Program-made: the position numbers and the translations under genes
Part shown: in pieces, positions 36,983 to 45,590 of the stretch
How positions within the stretch are numbered: the first letter of the stretch is position 1
Layout: every line of letters begins with the position of its first letter
Assembly (NCBI GenBank): GCA_965263485.1
Contig: CBDHHO010000001.1
Span: 620,001-684,000, forward strand
Source: Haliotispira sp965263485
Lineage (GTDB): Bacteria; Spirochaetota; Spirochaetia; SP-2023
Direction: 5' to 3'
Length of the DNA: 64,000 nt
The notes under the pieces: model-generated
What the model saw: the letters and a program-made list of their open reading frames with translations, nothing else
Told to the model about the DNA's origin: nothing
The model's database searches: none

Positions 36983-37090
36983 CTCTTATCTGGCCAGGTT
37001 GCCAGCCATTTTGAAAGATCCACCGCGAAATTACCGGGCTGAAAGAGGGCGAATAGAAAGTCTGAAAGGGGCTTTTGGAGTTGGCCTTCG
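36902..37090 (+). repeat. 189-bp direct repeat, copy 2
   Basis: This matches 34828-35016 at an offset of 2074 bp, covering the GT4 tail, its stop and the following 110 bp. It runs straight into MITE core sequence at 37089. Confidence 0.92.
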
Positions 37091-37212
37091 CCAGCTCGCA
37101 TGGAAGGAAGGTCGGGCCTTGGCTGCGCACGGCCCTCCCCCGTTTCTCCCATGCTGCGCCAGCTCGCATGGGAGCCTCCCCCGTTTCTCCCATGCTGCGC
37201 CAGCTCGCCATT
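37089..37212. repeat. MITE cores without ends
   Basis: Two adjacent core units in reverse direction (GCCAGCTCGCATGG, GGTCGGGCC, GCGCACGGCCCTCCCCC, CTCCCATGCTGCGCC). The IS5-like ends are absent. It lies 40 bp before the Rpn-type gene. Confidence 0.8.
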
Positions 37213-37253
37213 TTTTTATTGCGCTGTACGGACAAAACAGCTATATTGAAGCC

Positions 37254-38285
37254 ATGGCAAGTTGCGACAGCGCGTACAAATACCTGTTCTCGAACCCGGC
37301 AATCCTGTGCAAACTCATCCACGCCTTCGTTGAGGAGGACTTTAGCGCCAAAATCCAGCCCGACAGCCTGCGCAAACTCGACCCGTCCCACCTCTCTGCC
37401 ACGCTCCAGCAGCGCGAATCGGACCTGCTTTACGAGGTGCGCCTAGATAACCAAGACAATCAAGATAACCAAACAGCCTATCTGTATATCTTGCTGGAAT
37501 TCCAGTCCACAGCCCCCAAGCATATGGCCATCCGCCTGCTCAGCTATATATCCCTGTTTTACGAACGCCTCATCAAGGAAGGCAAAAACAGCAAAGGCAA
37601 GTTGCCCCCGGTATTTCCGCTGGTGCTCTACAACGGAGACCGCCCTTGGAATGCGCCCCGCAGCACCAGCGAACTGATCAGCAGCAACGAAATACCCGCA
37701 AAATACCTACCCCACTTTCAATATGCTCTCATTGACGAGAAGCGCATCCCCGACGAGAAAATCCACAAGCTGCACAACCTTATCAGCGCGGTGATTTGTG
37801 CCGAGAAGTACGGCAGACCAGGGGAGTGGGAAGCGCGAATCCCGCAAATCATAGAATTCCTGCGCGATGAACCCGGGCCCGAAATCACCATTTTCAGGCG
37901 CTGGATTGCCCTGCTGTTTGGCGAGGGCATGAACGAATCAGAATACAATCAAATCACCGCACCAGAGGAGGTACAGAAGATGTTGGCAACACTGGCAGAA
38001 GATCTAAAAGCTGAGGGCAGACAAGAAGGCGAAAAACTGGGCATGCAGAAAGGTTGGGAAGAAGGCGAAAAACTGGGCATGCAGAAAGGTTGGGAAGAAG
38101 GCGAAAAACTGGGCATGCAGAAAGGTTGGGAAGAAGGTGAAAAACTGGGCATGCGGAAAGGACGGGAAGAAGGTCGGCGTGAAGCTGCTCGGAAAATGAA
38201 AGAATCCGGGCTGTCGATTGAGCAGATTGCAAGGTTTACCGGCCTGAGCCACCGCGAAATTACCGGGCTGAGAGAGGGCGAATAG
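37254..38285 (+). CDS. Rpn-family recombination-promoting nuclease / putative transposase
   Basis: A 343-residue protein of the Rpn (PD-(D/E)XK, formerly 'transposase_31') family. DSAYKYLFSNPAILCKLIHA is the typical start. The nuclease core is visible as ESDLLYEVRL (acidic) and AYLYILLEFQST (E-x-Q of the ExK-like motif). RIPQIIEFLRDEPGPEITIF follows. The C-terminal region has a 12-residue unit GEKLGMQKGWEE repeated about four times (36-bp repeats, 38029-38150), then a helix-turn-helix-like end (SGLSIEQIARFTGLSHREIT). Proteins of this family cut DNA and raise RecA-independent recombination. Remnants of its 3' end occur at 34946-34982, 37018-37054 and 47270-47374. Confidence 0.85.
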   Translation: MASCDSAYKYLFSNPAILCKLIHAFVEEDFSAKIQPDSLRKLDPSHLSATLQQRESDLLYEVRLDNQDNQDNQTAYLYILLEFQSTAPKHMAIRLLSYISLFYERLIKEGKNSKGKLPPVFPLVLYNGDRPWNAPRSTSELISSNEIPAKYLPHFQYALIDEKRIPDEKIHKLHNLISAVICAEKYGRPGEWEARIPQIIEFLRDEPGPEITIFRRWIALLFGEGMNESEYNQITAPEEVQKMLATLAEDLKAEGRQEGEKLGMQKGWEEGEKLGMQKGWEEGEKLGMQKGWEEGEKLGMRKGREEGRREAARKMKESGLSIEQIARFTGLSHREITGLREGE

Positions 38286-38292
38286 GACGTCT

Positions 38293-38545
38293 GAGCAAGG
38301 AAGGTCGGGCCTTGGCTCTGCACGGCCCTCCCCATTTCTCCCATGCTGCGCCAGCTCGCAGAAAAGAAGGTCGGGCCTAGCTGCGCACGGCCCTCCCCTG
38401 TTTCTCCCATGCTGCGCCAGCTCGCAGAAAAGAAGGTCGGGCCTAGCTGCGCACGGCCCTCCCCTGTTTCTCCCATGCTGCGCCAGCTCGCATGGGAGCC
38501 TCCCCCGTTCTCCCATGCTGCGCCAGCCCGCATGGGAGCGGCACT
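38293..38545. repeat. tandem MITE core units, 66-bp period
   Basis: Four reverse-oriented core units lie in tandem. Two of them, starting at about 38361 and 38427, are identical 66-bp units beginning GAAAAGAAGGTCGGGCC. The termini are missing. Copy number probably varies between strains. Confidence 0.85.
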
Positions 38546-38569
38546 CAGGCAGCGCAGTTGTCAAGGACA

Positions 38570-38593
38570 GCTTCCCAAGAAAAGCCAATTTTG
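38570..38593 (+). promoter_or_regulatory. upstream piece of the lipoprotein leader, cut off by ISL3
   Basis: CCCAAGAAAAGCCAATTTTG, ending in the 8-bp target duplication, would join GGGGATTTTCTTATGATC at 39894 if ISL3 were removed. The joined sequence matches 63522-63560 in front of the last gene (CATCAAAAGCAAATTTTTGG, GATTTTCTTACGATT). Confidence 0.65.
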
Positions 38594-38609
38594 GGCTCTT
38601 CGGTACGTC

Positions 38610-38638
38610 TTGTGGATTTTAGGTAAAGATGATACAAT
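38610..38638 (+). promoter_or_regulatory. sigma-70-like promoter of the ISL3 transposase
   Basis: TTGTGG (38610-38615) and TACAAT (38633-38638) are separated by 17 bp and lie just before GGGGAAATG. The same sequence is kept in the remnant at 30510. Confidence 0.55.
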
Positions 38639-38644
38639 GGGGAA

Positions 38645-39871
38645 ATGAACGATAAGCAACTTTTAATTCTGGGCCTGGGACTGAGCGAACCATGGCAGAT
38701 TATCAGTCAGGAACTCAGAGAAGCAGCCTCACGAATTACACATCGCAATTAAAGCTGAGCGTGGCTCCAAGTATCCGTGAGTGTAAGAAAATGTGCCCTG
38801 CTCACGACTTTAAGGAACTTGAATGGCGGCATTGAAACTTCTTTCAACACCATTGCTACATCCGCGCAAAAGTACCCCGAACAAAATGTTTAGAGCATGG
38901 TATCAGGCGTATTCTGGTCCCATGGGCAAGAAAAGGAAGCTCTTTTACCTTACTCTTTGAGCAGGCTGTTCTCATGCGTGAAATGCCTATGCTTTCAGTA
39001 GCCAGACAAACTGGAATCGAAGATAAAAGAGTTGCCAGAATTATCAAACATTACGTTGAAGAAGGCAAAAAACAAATAGATTTATCTAATTTAAAATCTA
39101 TTGGACTTGATGAGACATCAAGCAAGCGAGGACATAACTATGTGACTGTATTTGTCGATATGGATAAGAAAAAGGAATCTGTAATTTTTGCGACAGAAGG
39201 AAGGGATTCCAGTGTTGTTAAGGAGTGCAAAGACTTTATAGAAGAACATAATGGGGAAAAAGAAAATGTTGAAGAAGTAGTTTGTGATATGTCAAAGCCT
39301 TTTTTGAAAGGAATCAGAGAGAATTTTCCTGAATCTTCGGTAACAGCTGATTGGTTTCATATTTGTAAGAAGTTTGTAGAAGCATTAAATACAGTGAGGA
39401 AATCTGAGAGTAAACATAAGAATTTCCCTAAGCATGCACGCAGTAGTAAAGAACCCGGCGAACAATGCCCTGACAAAGTCACAGTTGGAAGCTTTACTGG
39501 AGCTTGAAGCGGGAGGTTTTCAGACGATGACGGGGTATCAGATAAAAGAGAAATTATCTTGGATAAGAGGCGCGAAAACTTTACAGGGAGCCAAGTGGAG
39601 GATTCGAAGATTTATCAATTATTCGAGAGAACTGATAAAAGATCAGGATTTATTAGAGCCGATGGCTAAAGCATTGGATAGCTTGGAGAAACATGGGGAT
39701 AAGGTGGTGGAGCGCTGGCGCTCAGGTAAGACAAGCGCCCGTCTGGAAGGGTTGAACAGTATATTTCAAGCGGTTAGAGCCAGGGCTAGGGGTTACAGGA
39801 ATACAGAAACATTTTTAATGATGATATACTTGCTCGCCAGTCCGGTAGCTGCGACTCTAAAATCAACTTGA
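38645..39871 (+). pseudogene. ISL3 transposase, broken
   Basis: Pieces of one ISL3 transposase are in different frames: the start MNDKQLLILGLGLSEPWQII; a zinc-finger-like region with CKKMCPAHDF; QAVLMREMPMLSVARQTGIE; the catalytic first Asp in SIGLDETSSKRGHNYVTVFV; and DMSKPFLKGI, VTADWFHICKKFVEALN. After a frameshift at about 39440 come the C-terminal blocks GAKWRIRRFINYSRELIKDQ and RWRSGKTSARLEGLNSIFQA. Stops near 38751 and 38830 break the front. It is inactive. Confidence 0.9.
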
Positions 39872-39893
39872 TATACCGAGGAGCCCAATTTTG

Positions 39894-39996
39894 GGGGATT
39901 TTCTTATGATCTTCTTGCCCTCCATCGGGAGAGAGTATATTCTCCAAGGAGAACAAGCTATTTTATAACCCTATTTCATCTACTGGGGAGCCTATT
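39894..39996 (+). promoter_or_regulatory. leader shared with the lipoprotein gene at 63.7 kb
   Basis: GATTTTCTTATGATCTTCTT, GCCCTCC, GTATATTCT, CAAGGAGAACAA and CTATTTTATAA occur in the same order and spacing at 63543-63625. Both copies precede exported lipoprotein genes. The function is unknown: it could be a promoter region or a structured 5' leader. Confidence 0.6.
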
Positions 39997-41733
39997 GTGA
40001 AAAGTGTGCGCAAAGTTCATGGTCGAAGCTTCCTGCGAATCCCTTTCAGGACTCCCTGGACCAATATAGTCCTGTTTTTTGCCTTGATTCTGAGTGCGTG
40101 TGATGTGGGGCCATCATCAGATACTCCTGAACAGCAGAAACCAATCCAGCAGGGACCACATGCTCCGTGGCCCAACGCCCCGGGAGCAGATGTCACGGGC
40201 CCCAGTTCCAATGCGCAGCAGACAGTCTGGCGGGTCAATCGAGAAAATCAATATGCGCTGAACGTCATTCTTTTTAATCCTACTGATTTTACCGTTGACG
40301 AGTCTTTAACGACGCAAGTATCCGACATGATGCTCTATATTCAAGAGTGGTTTGAAAAACAAATGGACTTGCAGGGCTTCGGTAAGAAAACTTTCGGCTT
40401 AATGACCAATAAACAGGGAAATGTCCGGGTTCTGGTGGTGCAGGGAACTCGGCCAAGCAGCTATTACAACGGGAATCCCGGAAAAATAGCGAGCGAAGTA
40501 CATGCTTACCTCAGAGCCCATCCAGACGCAAAAAGCAGCGAACATTATATGGTGCTGGGCAAGGCGGGTAGCAGGGTTCCTTTTGTGGGCTGGGGCAAAT
40601 TTGGCTTTGCCACTACTAAAAATTTCGCATTAACGCCGACTAACAAGTATCTGGGTGATTTTCGTTTGATGACAACTCACTTCCTGGGAGGGATCATGCA
40701 TGAACTGGCGCACGGTTTGAACGTTCCTCACTCGGCCGCCCGGAATTCTCAACGGCCGAAGGTTTCCCTGATGTCCTATGGGAATCATACCTACCAGAAT
40801 GGGAACACTATTGACCAGGTTTATTTAAATAAGTACACCGCCGCCATTTTAGATTCTGCTCAGGTATTTAACACCAGAGACAAGCAGTTTTATCAGCAGA
40901 GACCCGCGGTGTCGCTTGAGGGGTATTCCATTCAAAAAGATGCGGCCAGACAAGCAACGATACTGCGCGGCACACTGAAATCCAATGTTCCAGCGGACTA
41001 TTTGTATGCCGCACATCAGGGGGCTGATGGGGGCAGCGACTATGGCATGGTGCCCTTTACTACCGAATTGCAGCCAACAGACGTGCCTGACGAGTACTCT
41101 TTCAACATGGAAATGCCCTGGTCCGATCTGTTTAACGGCTACCAGGACGATAAGAAGTCGGAAGTGAATTTAGCCATCGGGGTTATTACCCAAACGGGCT
41201 ACCGAATAGGTTTAAAGTCTTATAATTATCATATAACGAACCGAATTCCCGATTCTGATATTGAACAATCTGTGACTCGTTTCAGGCTTTCCGATCGCAG
41301 CTCCTGGACCGCCAGTGCCAATTCAAGGGGCTATGGGGATGATGTTTCTGCCGCGTATATGCTGGACGGGGACAAGTCGACTATGTGGCATTCTGCCTGG
41401 TATTACGATATTGCCAGTAGAGGCTCCCATGTAATCACAATGGATATGAGCGAACCCAGACAGATTAATGGGGTGTATATTTATTCTATGCAGAGTTCCC
41501 TCCGGAGTTTTAATTACAATCCCAAACATATCGTGGTGGAAACCAGTATCGATGACTCTACTTGGATTCGCAGAAAGGAGTTCCGCGTTGATGCTGTCCA
41601 TGATGCGAAAGAAATTACGGTTCCTTTTGATCTGCCGGTGAATGCGCGGTATTTCCGTTTGTCTATTGATGAGGTCTACACCAAGCATAGTGAGAAGAAT
41701 TTAATTATCAATGAGGTAGATGTTTTGCTGTAG
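39997..41733 (+). CDS. metzincin-like zinc metalloprotease lipoprotein with F5/8 type C domain
   Basis: A 578-residue protein starting at GTG. The signal ends in the lipobox LILSAC near residue 34, so it is lipid-anchored. The metalloprotease part is recognised by HELAHGLNVPH (HExxHGxxxxH, three zinc His and catalytic Glu) followed by SLMSYGNHTY, a possible Met-turn. The C-terminal 140 residues (ASANSRGYGDDVSAAYMLDG, DKSTMWHSAWY, ... YFRLSIDEV) form a discoidin-like F5/8C carbohydrate-binding domain. Such combinations act on host or environmental glycoproteins at the cell surface. The exact peptidase family is not fixed. No partner genes are adjacent. Confidence 0.82.
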   Translation: MKSVRKVHGRSFLRIPFRTPWTNIVLFFALILSACDVGPSSDTPEQQKPIQQGPHAPWPNAPGADVTGPSSNAQQTVWRVNRENQYALNVILFNPTDFTVDESLTTQVSDMMLYIQEWFEKQMDLQGFGKKTFGLMTNKQGNVRVLVVQGTRPSSYYNGNPGKIASEVHAYLRAHPDAKSSEHYMVLGKAGSRVPFVGWGKFGFATTKNFALTPTNKYLGDFRLMTTHFLGGIMHELAHGLNVPHSAARNSQRPKVSLMSYGNHTYQNGNTIDQVYLNKYTAAILDSAQVFNTRDKQFYQQRPAVSLEGYSIQKDAARQATILRGTLKSNVPADYLYAAHQGADGGSDYGMVPFTTELQPTDVPDEYSFNMEMPWSDLFNGYQDDKKSEVNLAIGVITQTGYRIGLKSYNYHITNRIPDSDIEQSVTRFRLSDRSSWTASANSRGYGDDVSAAYMLDGDKSTMWHSAWYYDIASRGSHVITMDMSEPRQINGVYIYSMQSSLRSFNYNPKHIVVETSIDDSTWIRRKEFRVDAVHDAKEITVPFDLPVNARYFRLSIDEVYTKHSEKNLIINEVDVLL

Positions 41734-41809
41734 GGGCTTTCGTTACTCAGGACGAAAGTAATTGCACTGCTGGACAACGGAGCATACATGCTCTGTATCA
41801 ATGAACACC

Positions 41810-41965
41810 TGCGCCAGCTCGCAAAGAGGAAGGTCGGGCCTTGGCTCCGCACGGCCCTCCCCTCATTCTCCCATGCTGCGCCAGCTCGCATGGGAGTCTT
41901 TCGCCACACCTCGAATTTCTGCCCTTCGCGCCTCTTAATTATATGGAGAAATTAAAGGTGTACCG
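41810..41965. repeat. MITE core next to a second-family repeat end
   Basis: 41813-41897 is a reverse-oriented core unit with CTCCCATGC/GCATGGGAG. 41905-41965 carries CGAATTTCTGCCCTTCGCG and AAAGGTGTACCGAAGTACC, the end sequence of the repeat at 35013-35278. Confidence 0.75.
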
Positions 41966-42010
41966 AAGTACCCTGCTCAACACCTTTAACCTGAAAAATA
42001 CCTCAGCAGA

Positions 42011-42046
42011 AAAAGATCCCGATTTCACGCAAAATCGGGATCTTTT
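42011..42046 (+). terminator. perfect 15-bp hairpin with T run, adjoining a MITE end
   Basis: AAAAGATCCCGATTT, loop CACGCA, AAATCGGGATCTTTT form a stem of 15 pairs. It resembles a factor-independent terminator, but it runs into TTTTAGAGGTGCCC, so it may be a rebuilt MITE right arm. It could end transcripts from 41733 or read-through into the next gene. Confidence 0.5.
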
Positions 42047-42589
42047 AGAGGTGCCCTTTATGAACTTCTGAAAAACTCAGAATTCAGGCTGACTTTTTTG
42101 ACAAAATATCGAAAATATAATGAGAACTTTTAAAGGGTACCCCTAAAATCCCTCTTATCATTCCCGCACGCAAATGCCGGATCTTTTCGCCATCCATTTG
42201 TTTTGATTGTATTGGGCCATATTAAATCGCACCTGAGAGATTGCAGAATATATGCGCGTTAGCAACGAACGAAATTTCTATTCGCAGGATCGCCCGGAGG
42301 ATCACTACCGGGGAATCATTCCGGACTCCCGTTTGCAGTGCAGCAGGGACGCCATGCATTCCGGTTACTTCCGGCAGCGCATGAGGCCCGCCGGCAATGC
42401 TGTGAATAACAACTATCGAGAGGACCACGTGGCTGCCCGAAGGCGGCCCTTTGCAACTCGGAGGCGGCAGGCTCGGAGAGCAGGGCAGAGCCAAGCGCTA
42501 CTGTGCCGGAGAGGACGCCTTATAAGACCTGCAAACTCCCACCGCCCATTTGCACCCATGTGCTCACTCCCGTTGTCAGTCGATTTTTG

Positions 42590-42757
42590 GCACTCCAAAG
42601 ATTCGTTTTTGCCTTCCTACGGGACTATGGACCGTAGGGTCAACCGGGAAGCGGAGCCGCAGAAGTTCCATGCCAAGCCCTTATTGGCAAGATTGTTTGC
42701 CCGAAAAAGAGAGTCCGGAACGGGAACTTGTGGAATTCCTTTTGAGCAGAATATGGG
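42590..42757. repeat. degenerate MITE inside the M23 upstream frame
   Basis: GGCACTCCAAAGATTCG at the left, AGCGGAGCCG, AAGATTGTTTGCCCG, AGAGAGTCCGGAACGGGAAC and TGGAATTCCTTTTGAG at the right follow the type-B order with many changes. The frame upstream of the peptidase stays open through it, which is probably chance or an old fusion. Confidence 0.5.
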
Positions 42758-44192
42758 GCCGAATAGTGCAACGCCGGATGACAAATGGGAACAAGATGGA
42801 ACTTTGATCCCCGGCTGGGGCCAGGCCTTCACACTGGAACTTGAACAAAGGCACGATGCCGAGCCATTGCCGCCTGTTTCTGGGAGGCAACACCGCCCGG
42901 CCTTAGGTGGTCTGGGGCGTTCGCTGATTTCTGCGACCGCAAAGGCTGGGCCACAAGCCGCACCGCCTGTCGAATTGCTGCCAGAAGCCCGTCAAGTGGA
43001 CTTACACCAGAACCGTGGGCAAAGTTTTGCCCACGGTTCTGGTGCGGGGGTGTGGGCCGACGAAGCAGGTGAAGGCTTCTGGGATGCTTTGGCCCACTGT
43101 TCGCTGTGGCTGCTGCGCACCCTGCGCATTGAGGGTCTGTTTTTTATTGTCCAGCTGCTGCTGTTTTCCCTGCTGGTTCAGCAGTACCTGCCACCCCTGA
43201 GCCGCTATTATTTTGATCGGTCAGCCCAGGCGTTGCTGCCATCAAGCGAAGCCGCTTTGGATAGCATGGAGCAACTGCTCAATCAGGACATCCTATTGGC
43301 CAATACAGCTCCCAATACGGCTTCGGCCGGGAACAGTACAGAAGGCGTGGGTGGTGGTGAAGTGTCCATCGCCCTGGCGGCCATGCCTGCTACTTTGTCA
43401 ACCCCGGCAGACCCTGGGCAGGCCCTTGATGCGAAAGCAGTCCAGGCCCTGCTGAATCCGACCTATCGCAGTCGCAGTTATACGGTACAGAGTGGTGAAA
43501 GTATCTCGCTGTTGGCTCAGCGCTTTCGCATCAATATGTCCACCCTGATCAGCGTCAATCGCATTGAGCGTGCCAAGAGTCTGCGTGCCGGTCAGGAAAT
43601 TCAGATACCCAATATGGACGGCCTGCTATACAAAGTACAGAAAGGCGATACCCTGCAGAGCCTCGCAGAACATTACGAGAGCAGCATTGGTGCTCTGATC
43701 GATGCCAACCAGTTGCAGAGCGAGATGCTAGTCGCGGGTAGTCAGATCTTTGTGCCCGGCGCGACTCTGAGCAGTTATGAGCTGCGCAAAGTTTTTGGCA
43801 ATTTGTATATTTATCCTTATGTCGGGCGCCTCAGCTCGCGCTTCGGCTACCGGTCCGATCCGTTCCGACGGGGATATCGCGAATTCCACAACGGCCTGGA
43901 CATCGTGGGGCCGAGGGGCTCGCCGGTGAAGGCCTCTTCGGACGGGGTGGTGGTTTCCATCGGTTACACCCGGCTCTACGGCAACTATGTGATCTTGCAG
44001 CATGCCAAAGGCATTAAAACTTTGTATGGGCACATGTCCAAGCTGCTGGCCGGCAAGGGCGAGAAGGTGATTCAGGGCCAGACTATCGGGCTCATTGGCA
44101 CTTCGGGGCGCAGCACCGGGCCTCATGTGCATTTTACGATTTTTGTCGGGGGCAAGGCGGTAAATCCGCTGGACTACCTGAGTAGCCCGTGA
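42753..44192 (+). CDS. LysM-M23 cell-wall peptidase
   Basis: The frame is open from 42252, but the first 167 codons cross a degenerate MITE and show little protein-like character, so the ATG at 42753 is preferred; the true start remains uncertain. The product has one membrane segment (IEGLFFIVQLLLFSLLVQQY), two LysM domains (SYTVQSGESISLLAQRFRIN; YKVQKGDTLQSLAEHYESS) and a C-terminal M23 lysostaphin-like domain with zinc ligands in FHNGLDIVGPRGSP and GPHVHFTIF. It would bind and cut, or regulate cutting of, peptidoglycan in the periplasm. It overlaps hemW by 4 bases. Confidence 0.88.
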   Translation: MGPNSATPDDKWEQDGTLIPGWGQAFTLELEQRHDAEPLPPVSGRQHRPALGGLGRSLISATAKAGPQAAPPVELLPEARQVDLHQNRGQSFAHGSGAGVWADEAGEGFWDALAHCSLWLLRTLRIEGLFFIVQLLLFSLLVQQYLPPLSRYYFDRSAQALLPSSEAALDSMEQLLNQDILLANTAPNTASAGNSTEGVGGGEVSIALAAMPATLSTPADPGQALDAKAVQALLNPTYRSRSYTVQSGESISLLAQRFRINMSTLISVNRIERAKSLRAGQEIQIPNMDGLLYKVQKGDTLQSLAEHYESSIGALIDANQLQSEMLVAGSQIFVPGATLSSYELRKVFGNLYIYPYVGRLSSRFGYRSDPFRRGYREFHNGLDIVGPRGSPVKASSDGVVVSIGYTRLYGNYVILQHAKGIKTLYGHMSKLLAGKGEKVIQGQTIGLIGTSGRSTGPHVHFTIFVGGKAVNPLDYLSSP

Positions 44193-45568
44193 GCGGCTTT
44201 GGCACAACTGCTCTTTGCCATTTTCCCAAGTTCAAGGGCCTGTATATACATGTGCCTTTCTGTGCCAGCCGCTGCCCATACTGTGATTTTTATGTGCTGG
44301 TGTCTCGCAGCGAAGAACAGCACCTTTTGTTTGTTCGGCGCGTGTTGGGGCAGCTGGACTGCTACCTGCGGCAGCAACCTGACCTGTTGAGCGGCTTGGA
44401 GACTGTGTTTCTGGGAGGCGGGACGCCCTCTCTGCTGGGTGCCGGTGCCCTGAGCGAGCTGTTGGGCGGGCTGGAGACCCGTTTGCAAGAGAGCAGTCAG
44501 GGCCGCAATAGCTTGGCCCAACTGGCCGAAGTGAGCATGGAGAGCAACCCCGAACTGATCCGGCCAGAGAGCCTTGAACTGTGGCAGGAGCTGGGCATCC
44601 GCCGCCTGAGCATCGGTTTGCAGAGCCACAATGACAGTCTGCTGCGCCTGCTGGGCCGCCGCTCTTCGCGGCGCAGCCACGAAGAGCTGGCGCGGATGCT
44701 GTTGCGTCATTTTAGCGGCGAATACTCCTTTGACTTTATCTACGGTATTCCCGGCCAGACGCCGGACGATATTCGCGAGAGCCTCGACTTTATCCGGCGC
44801 CGCCAGCCCCATCACGTCTCGTACTACGAGCTGAGTATTGAAGAGGAGACCTTGTTCGGCCGTTGGCAAGACGAAGGCCGCTGGCCTGAGCTGCGGGAGC
44901 AGCAAGAGCAAAATGAAGAGCAGTTTGTACTGCTGCGCGAGGGCCTAGAAGCCATGGGCTATCTGCGCTACGAGGTGTCGAACTTTGCCCGCCCCATGGC
45001 TGCCTCCGCTCCTTCTGTCGGCCCTTCCACAGCGGTGGCCGAGCCGCCGCTGCATGTTTCGCGGCACAACGAGCTATACTGGCGCTGGCAGCCCTACCTA
45101 GGCCTAGGGCCTTCGGCGGTGGGTGCAGCCCTCGTTGGCACCTTGCAGAGCGAGGAGGCAGAGCAGACTGCCAAGGTCTGGCGCATGGAAGGCCCGCGCG
45201 ACTGGCACAGTTACCTCAATTGTGGGGACTTTGGCGTACAGTTCAGCAGCTTGTCAGCGGGCGAGAGCCTGTGGGAATATTTGTTGATGACCCTGCGCCT
45301 GAAGCGGGGCATTGATATTTGTGAGTTTGCCCGTCTGTTTCGGCCAGCAGGCCCGGAACAGACGGCAGGGCTTTCATATCGGGAATGGGCCGGCGACCAG
45401 CTGAAGCAGTTGCTGGCCCGGATGCTGCCGCAGAGCATGCATCAATACGCCGACTTCTTTGTCTGGCAGGGGGGCTTTCTGAGGCTGCGGGAGAGGGCCT
45501 TTGACCAGCAAGGCGCGTTTTTGCGGGCAGCTTATGACGAATTACTACACAACAGTGGCACCGGGTGA
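44189..45568 (+). CDS. hemW: HemW-like radical SAM protein
   Basis: A 459-residue radical SAM protein of the oxygen-independent coproporphyrinogen-oxidase-like group. YIHVPFCASRCPYCDFYVL has the CxxxCxxC iron-sulfur motif, ETVFLGGGTPSLL the GGGTP motif, and ESNPELI and SIGLQSHND follow. The extra Cys after CxxxCxxC found in true HemN is absent, so HemW, a heme chaperone, is the better name. The GTG start overlaps the M23 gene's stop (GTGA), so translation is coupled. The C-terminal HemN-type domain is present. Confidence 0.9.
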   Translation: MSGFGTTALCHFPKFKGLYIHVPFCASRCPYCDFYVLVSRSEEQHLLFVRRVLGQLDCYLRQQPDLLSGLETVFLGGGTPSLLGAGALSELLGGLETRLQESSQGRNSLAQLAEVSMESNPELIRPESLELWQELGIRRLSIGLQSHNDSLLRLLGRRSSRRSHEELARMLLRHFSGEYSFDFIYGIPGQTPDDIRESLDFIRRRQPHHVSYYELSIEEETLFGRWQDEGRWPELREQQEQNEEQFVLLREGLEAMGYLRYEVSNFARPMAASAPSVGPSTAVAEPPLHVSRHNELYWRWQPYLGLGPSAVGAALVGTLQSEEAEQTAKVWRMEGPRDWHSYLNCGDFGVQFSSLSAGESLWEYLLMTLRLKRGIDICEFARLFRPAGPEQTAGLSYREWAGDQLKQLLARMLPQSMHQYADFFVWQGGFLRLRERAFDQQGAFLRAAYDELLHNSGTG

Positions 45569-45590
45569 TGGTAGCAATTGCATCCGGGCT

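Larger units (their letters stand above)
38594..39885 (+). mobile_element. ISL3-family insertion sequence, inactive
   Basis: Inverted ends GGCTCTTCGGTACGTC and its partner (GATATACCGAGGAGCC) are bordered by an exact 8-bp duplication CAATTTTG (38586-38593 and 39886-39893). End sequence and 8-bp duplication are typical of ISL3. The length is about 1.29 kb. The element sits inside the leader of the metzincin-like lipoprotein gene. Confidence 0.92.

Noticed and set aside
38293..38545. Regular repeats with spacers resembling a CRISPR array
   Set aside because: The 66-bp units are identical throughout without unique spacers, match the MITE core found elsewhere, and no cas genes are present.
37999..38588. 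Long minus-strand open frames rich in GETGEGRAQP or HAQFFAFFPTF
   Set aside because: They are antisense readings of MITE cores and of the 36-bp Rpn repeats, without a start signal or a natural composition.
42098..42121. TTGACA and TATAAT as a promoter before the M23 gene
   Set aside because: The spacer is 12 bp, far from the 17 bp needed for a sigma-70 promoter.
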